Shown: piece by piece, positions 15,311 through 15,435 of the stretch | Position numbering within the stretch: position 1 is the stretch's first letter | Layout: every line of letters starts with the position of its first letter | Origin: JBEATZ01 sp041178545 | Lineage (GTDB): Bacteria; Planctomycetota; UBA1135; UBA2386 | Length of the DNA: 15,435 bases | Reading direction: 5' to 3' | Assembly (NCBI GenBank): GCA_041178545.1 | Contig: JBEGVB010000153.1 | Span: 1 to 15,435, forward strand | Position numbers and translations under genes: made by a program | Notes under the pieces: model-generated | What the model was told of the DNA's origin: nothing | Database searches by the model: none | What the model saw: only the letters and a program-made list of their open reading frames with translations

Positions 15311-15435
15311 ATGGCTCGATCGACGGTATTGCGCGCGCTCACGTGTGCCGCGCTGTTCAGTGCCCTCTGCGCCGCGCAGGCGCCAACCGAGGGCTTCGCG
15401 CCGCCCGTGCGGCTCAAGGCTGGCGAGAAGTGGCT
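15311..15435 (+). CDS. Partial secreted protein, N-terminus only, family unresolved
   Basis: The frame starts at an ATG with AGGAGG 5 bases upstream and is still open at the right edge, giving 41 complete codons. Residues 1-22 form a Sec signal peptide (basic start, hydrophobic VLRALTCAALFSALCAAQ, cleavage near CAAQA). The mature start reads APTEGFAPPVRLKAGEKWL. A PPVRL segment just after the signal is reminiscent of the opening of FG-GAP/VCBS-repeat proteins of planctomycetes, but this is a weak memory match over few residues and the family is left open. It lies 83 bases after the asparaginase gene on the same strand, and its product, like that of its neighbour, leaves the cytoplasm. Confidence 0.7.
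   Translation, partial: MARSTVLRALTCAALFSALCAAQAPTEGFAPPVRLKAGEKW

Noticed and set aside
1..15435. CRISPR arrays, tRNA or rRNA genes, insertion sequences and attachment sites.
   Set aside because: No spaced repeats, cloverleaf or transposase motifs or long terminal repeats were seen on reading either strand; short repeats such as GCAGG recur only as expected for this base composition.

Overview
The window is about 15.4 kb of very GC-rich bacterial chromosome and is almost fully coding. The style suggests an uncultured member of the Planctomycetota or a similar lineage. Some genes have strong Shine-Dalgarno sites and others have none, and there is a run of secreted or lipid-anchored proteins, including an M1 peptidase with a GGMEYP exopeptidase motif and a C-terminal fragment-type secreted protein. 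This assignment is inference, because there is no rRNA or other marker gene here. There are no tRNAs, CRISPR arrays or insertion sequences. No stretch over 300 bases lacks a gene; the longest gaps are about 100 bases.

Region 1 (1-1434, minus strand): a partial two-helix membrane protein runs off the left edge. Upstream of it on the same strand is a 312-residue protein that joins an N-terminal domain resembling the ScoMcrA-type DNA sulfur-binding domain to a C-terminal NucS/EndoMS-like nuclease domain.

Region 2 (1538-11462, plus strand): diverging from that gene is a DUF2130 protein (zinc-ribbon-like CxxC, long coiled coil, PD-(D/E)XK-like core). A short gap later comes a complete recC-recB-recD set. 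Each recBCD junction is an ATGA overlap, so the three subunits of the helicase-nuclease are probably translated in a coupled way. All catalytic motifs of RecB (helicase and nuclease) and RecD (helicase) look intact. This block of about 10 kb therefore holds four nuclease or helicase functions plus a possible modified-DNA-sensing nuclease. Taken together it looks like a DNA break-processing and possible phage-defence neighbourhood.

Region 3 (11472-15435): recD converges, with only 9 bases between stop codons, on a secreted M1-family metallopeptidase (minus strand). Diverging from the peptidase is a stand-alone VKOR-family thiol oxidoreductase, followed by a lipoprotein-type isoaspartyl peptidase/L-asparaginase and the first 41 residues of another secreted protein. 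All four products act in or beyond the cytoplasmic membrane, so this half is a cell-envelope/periplasm region unrelated to the DNA-processing half.
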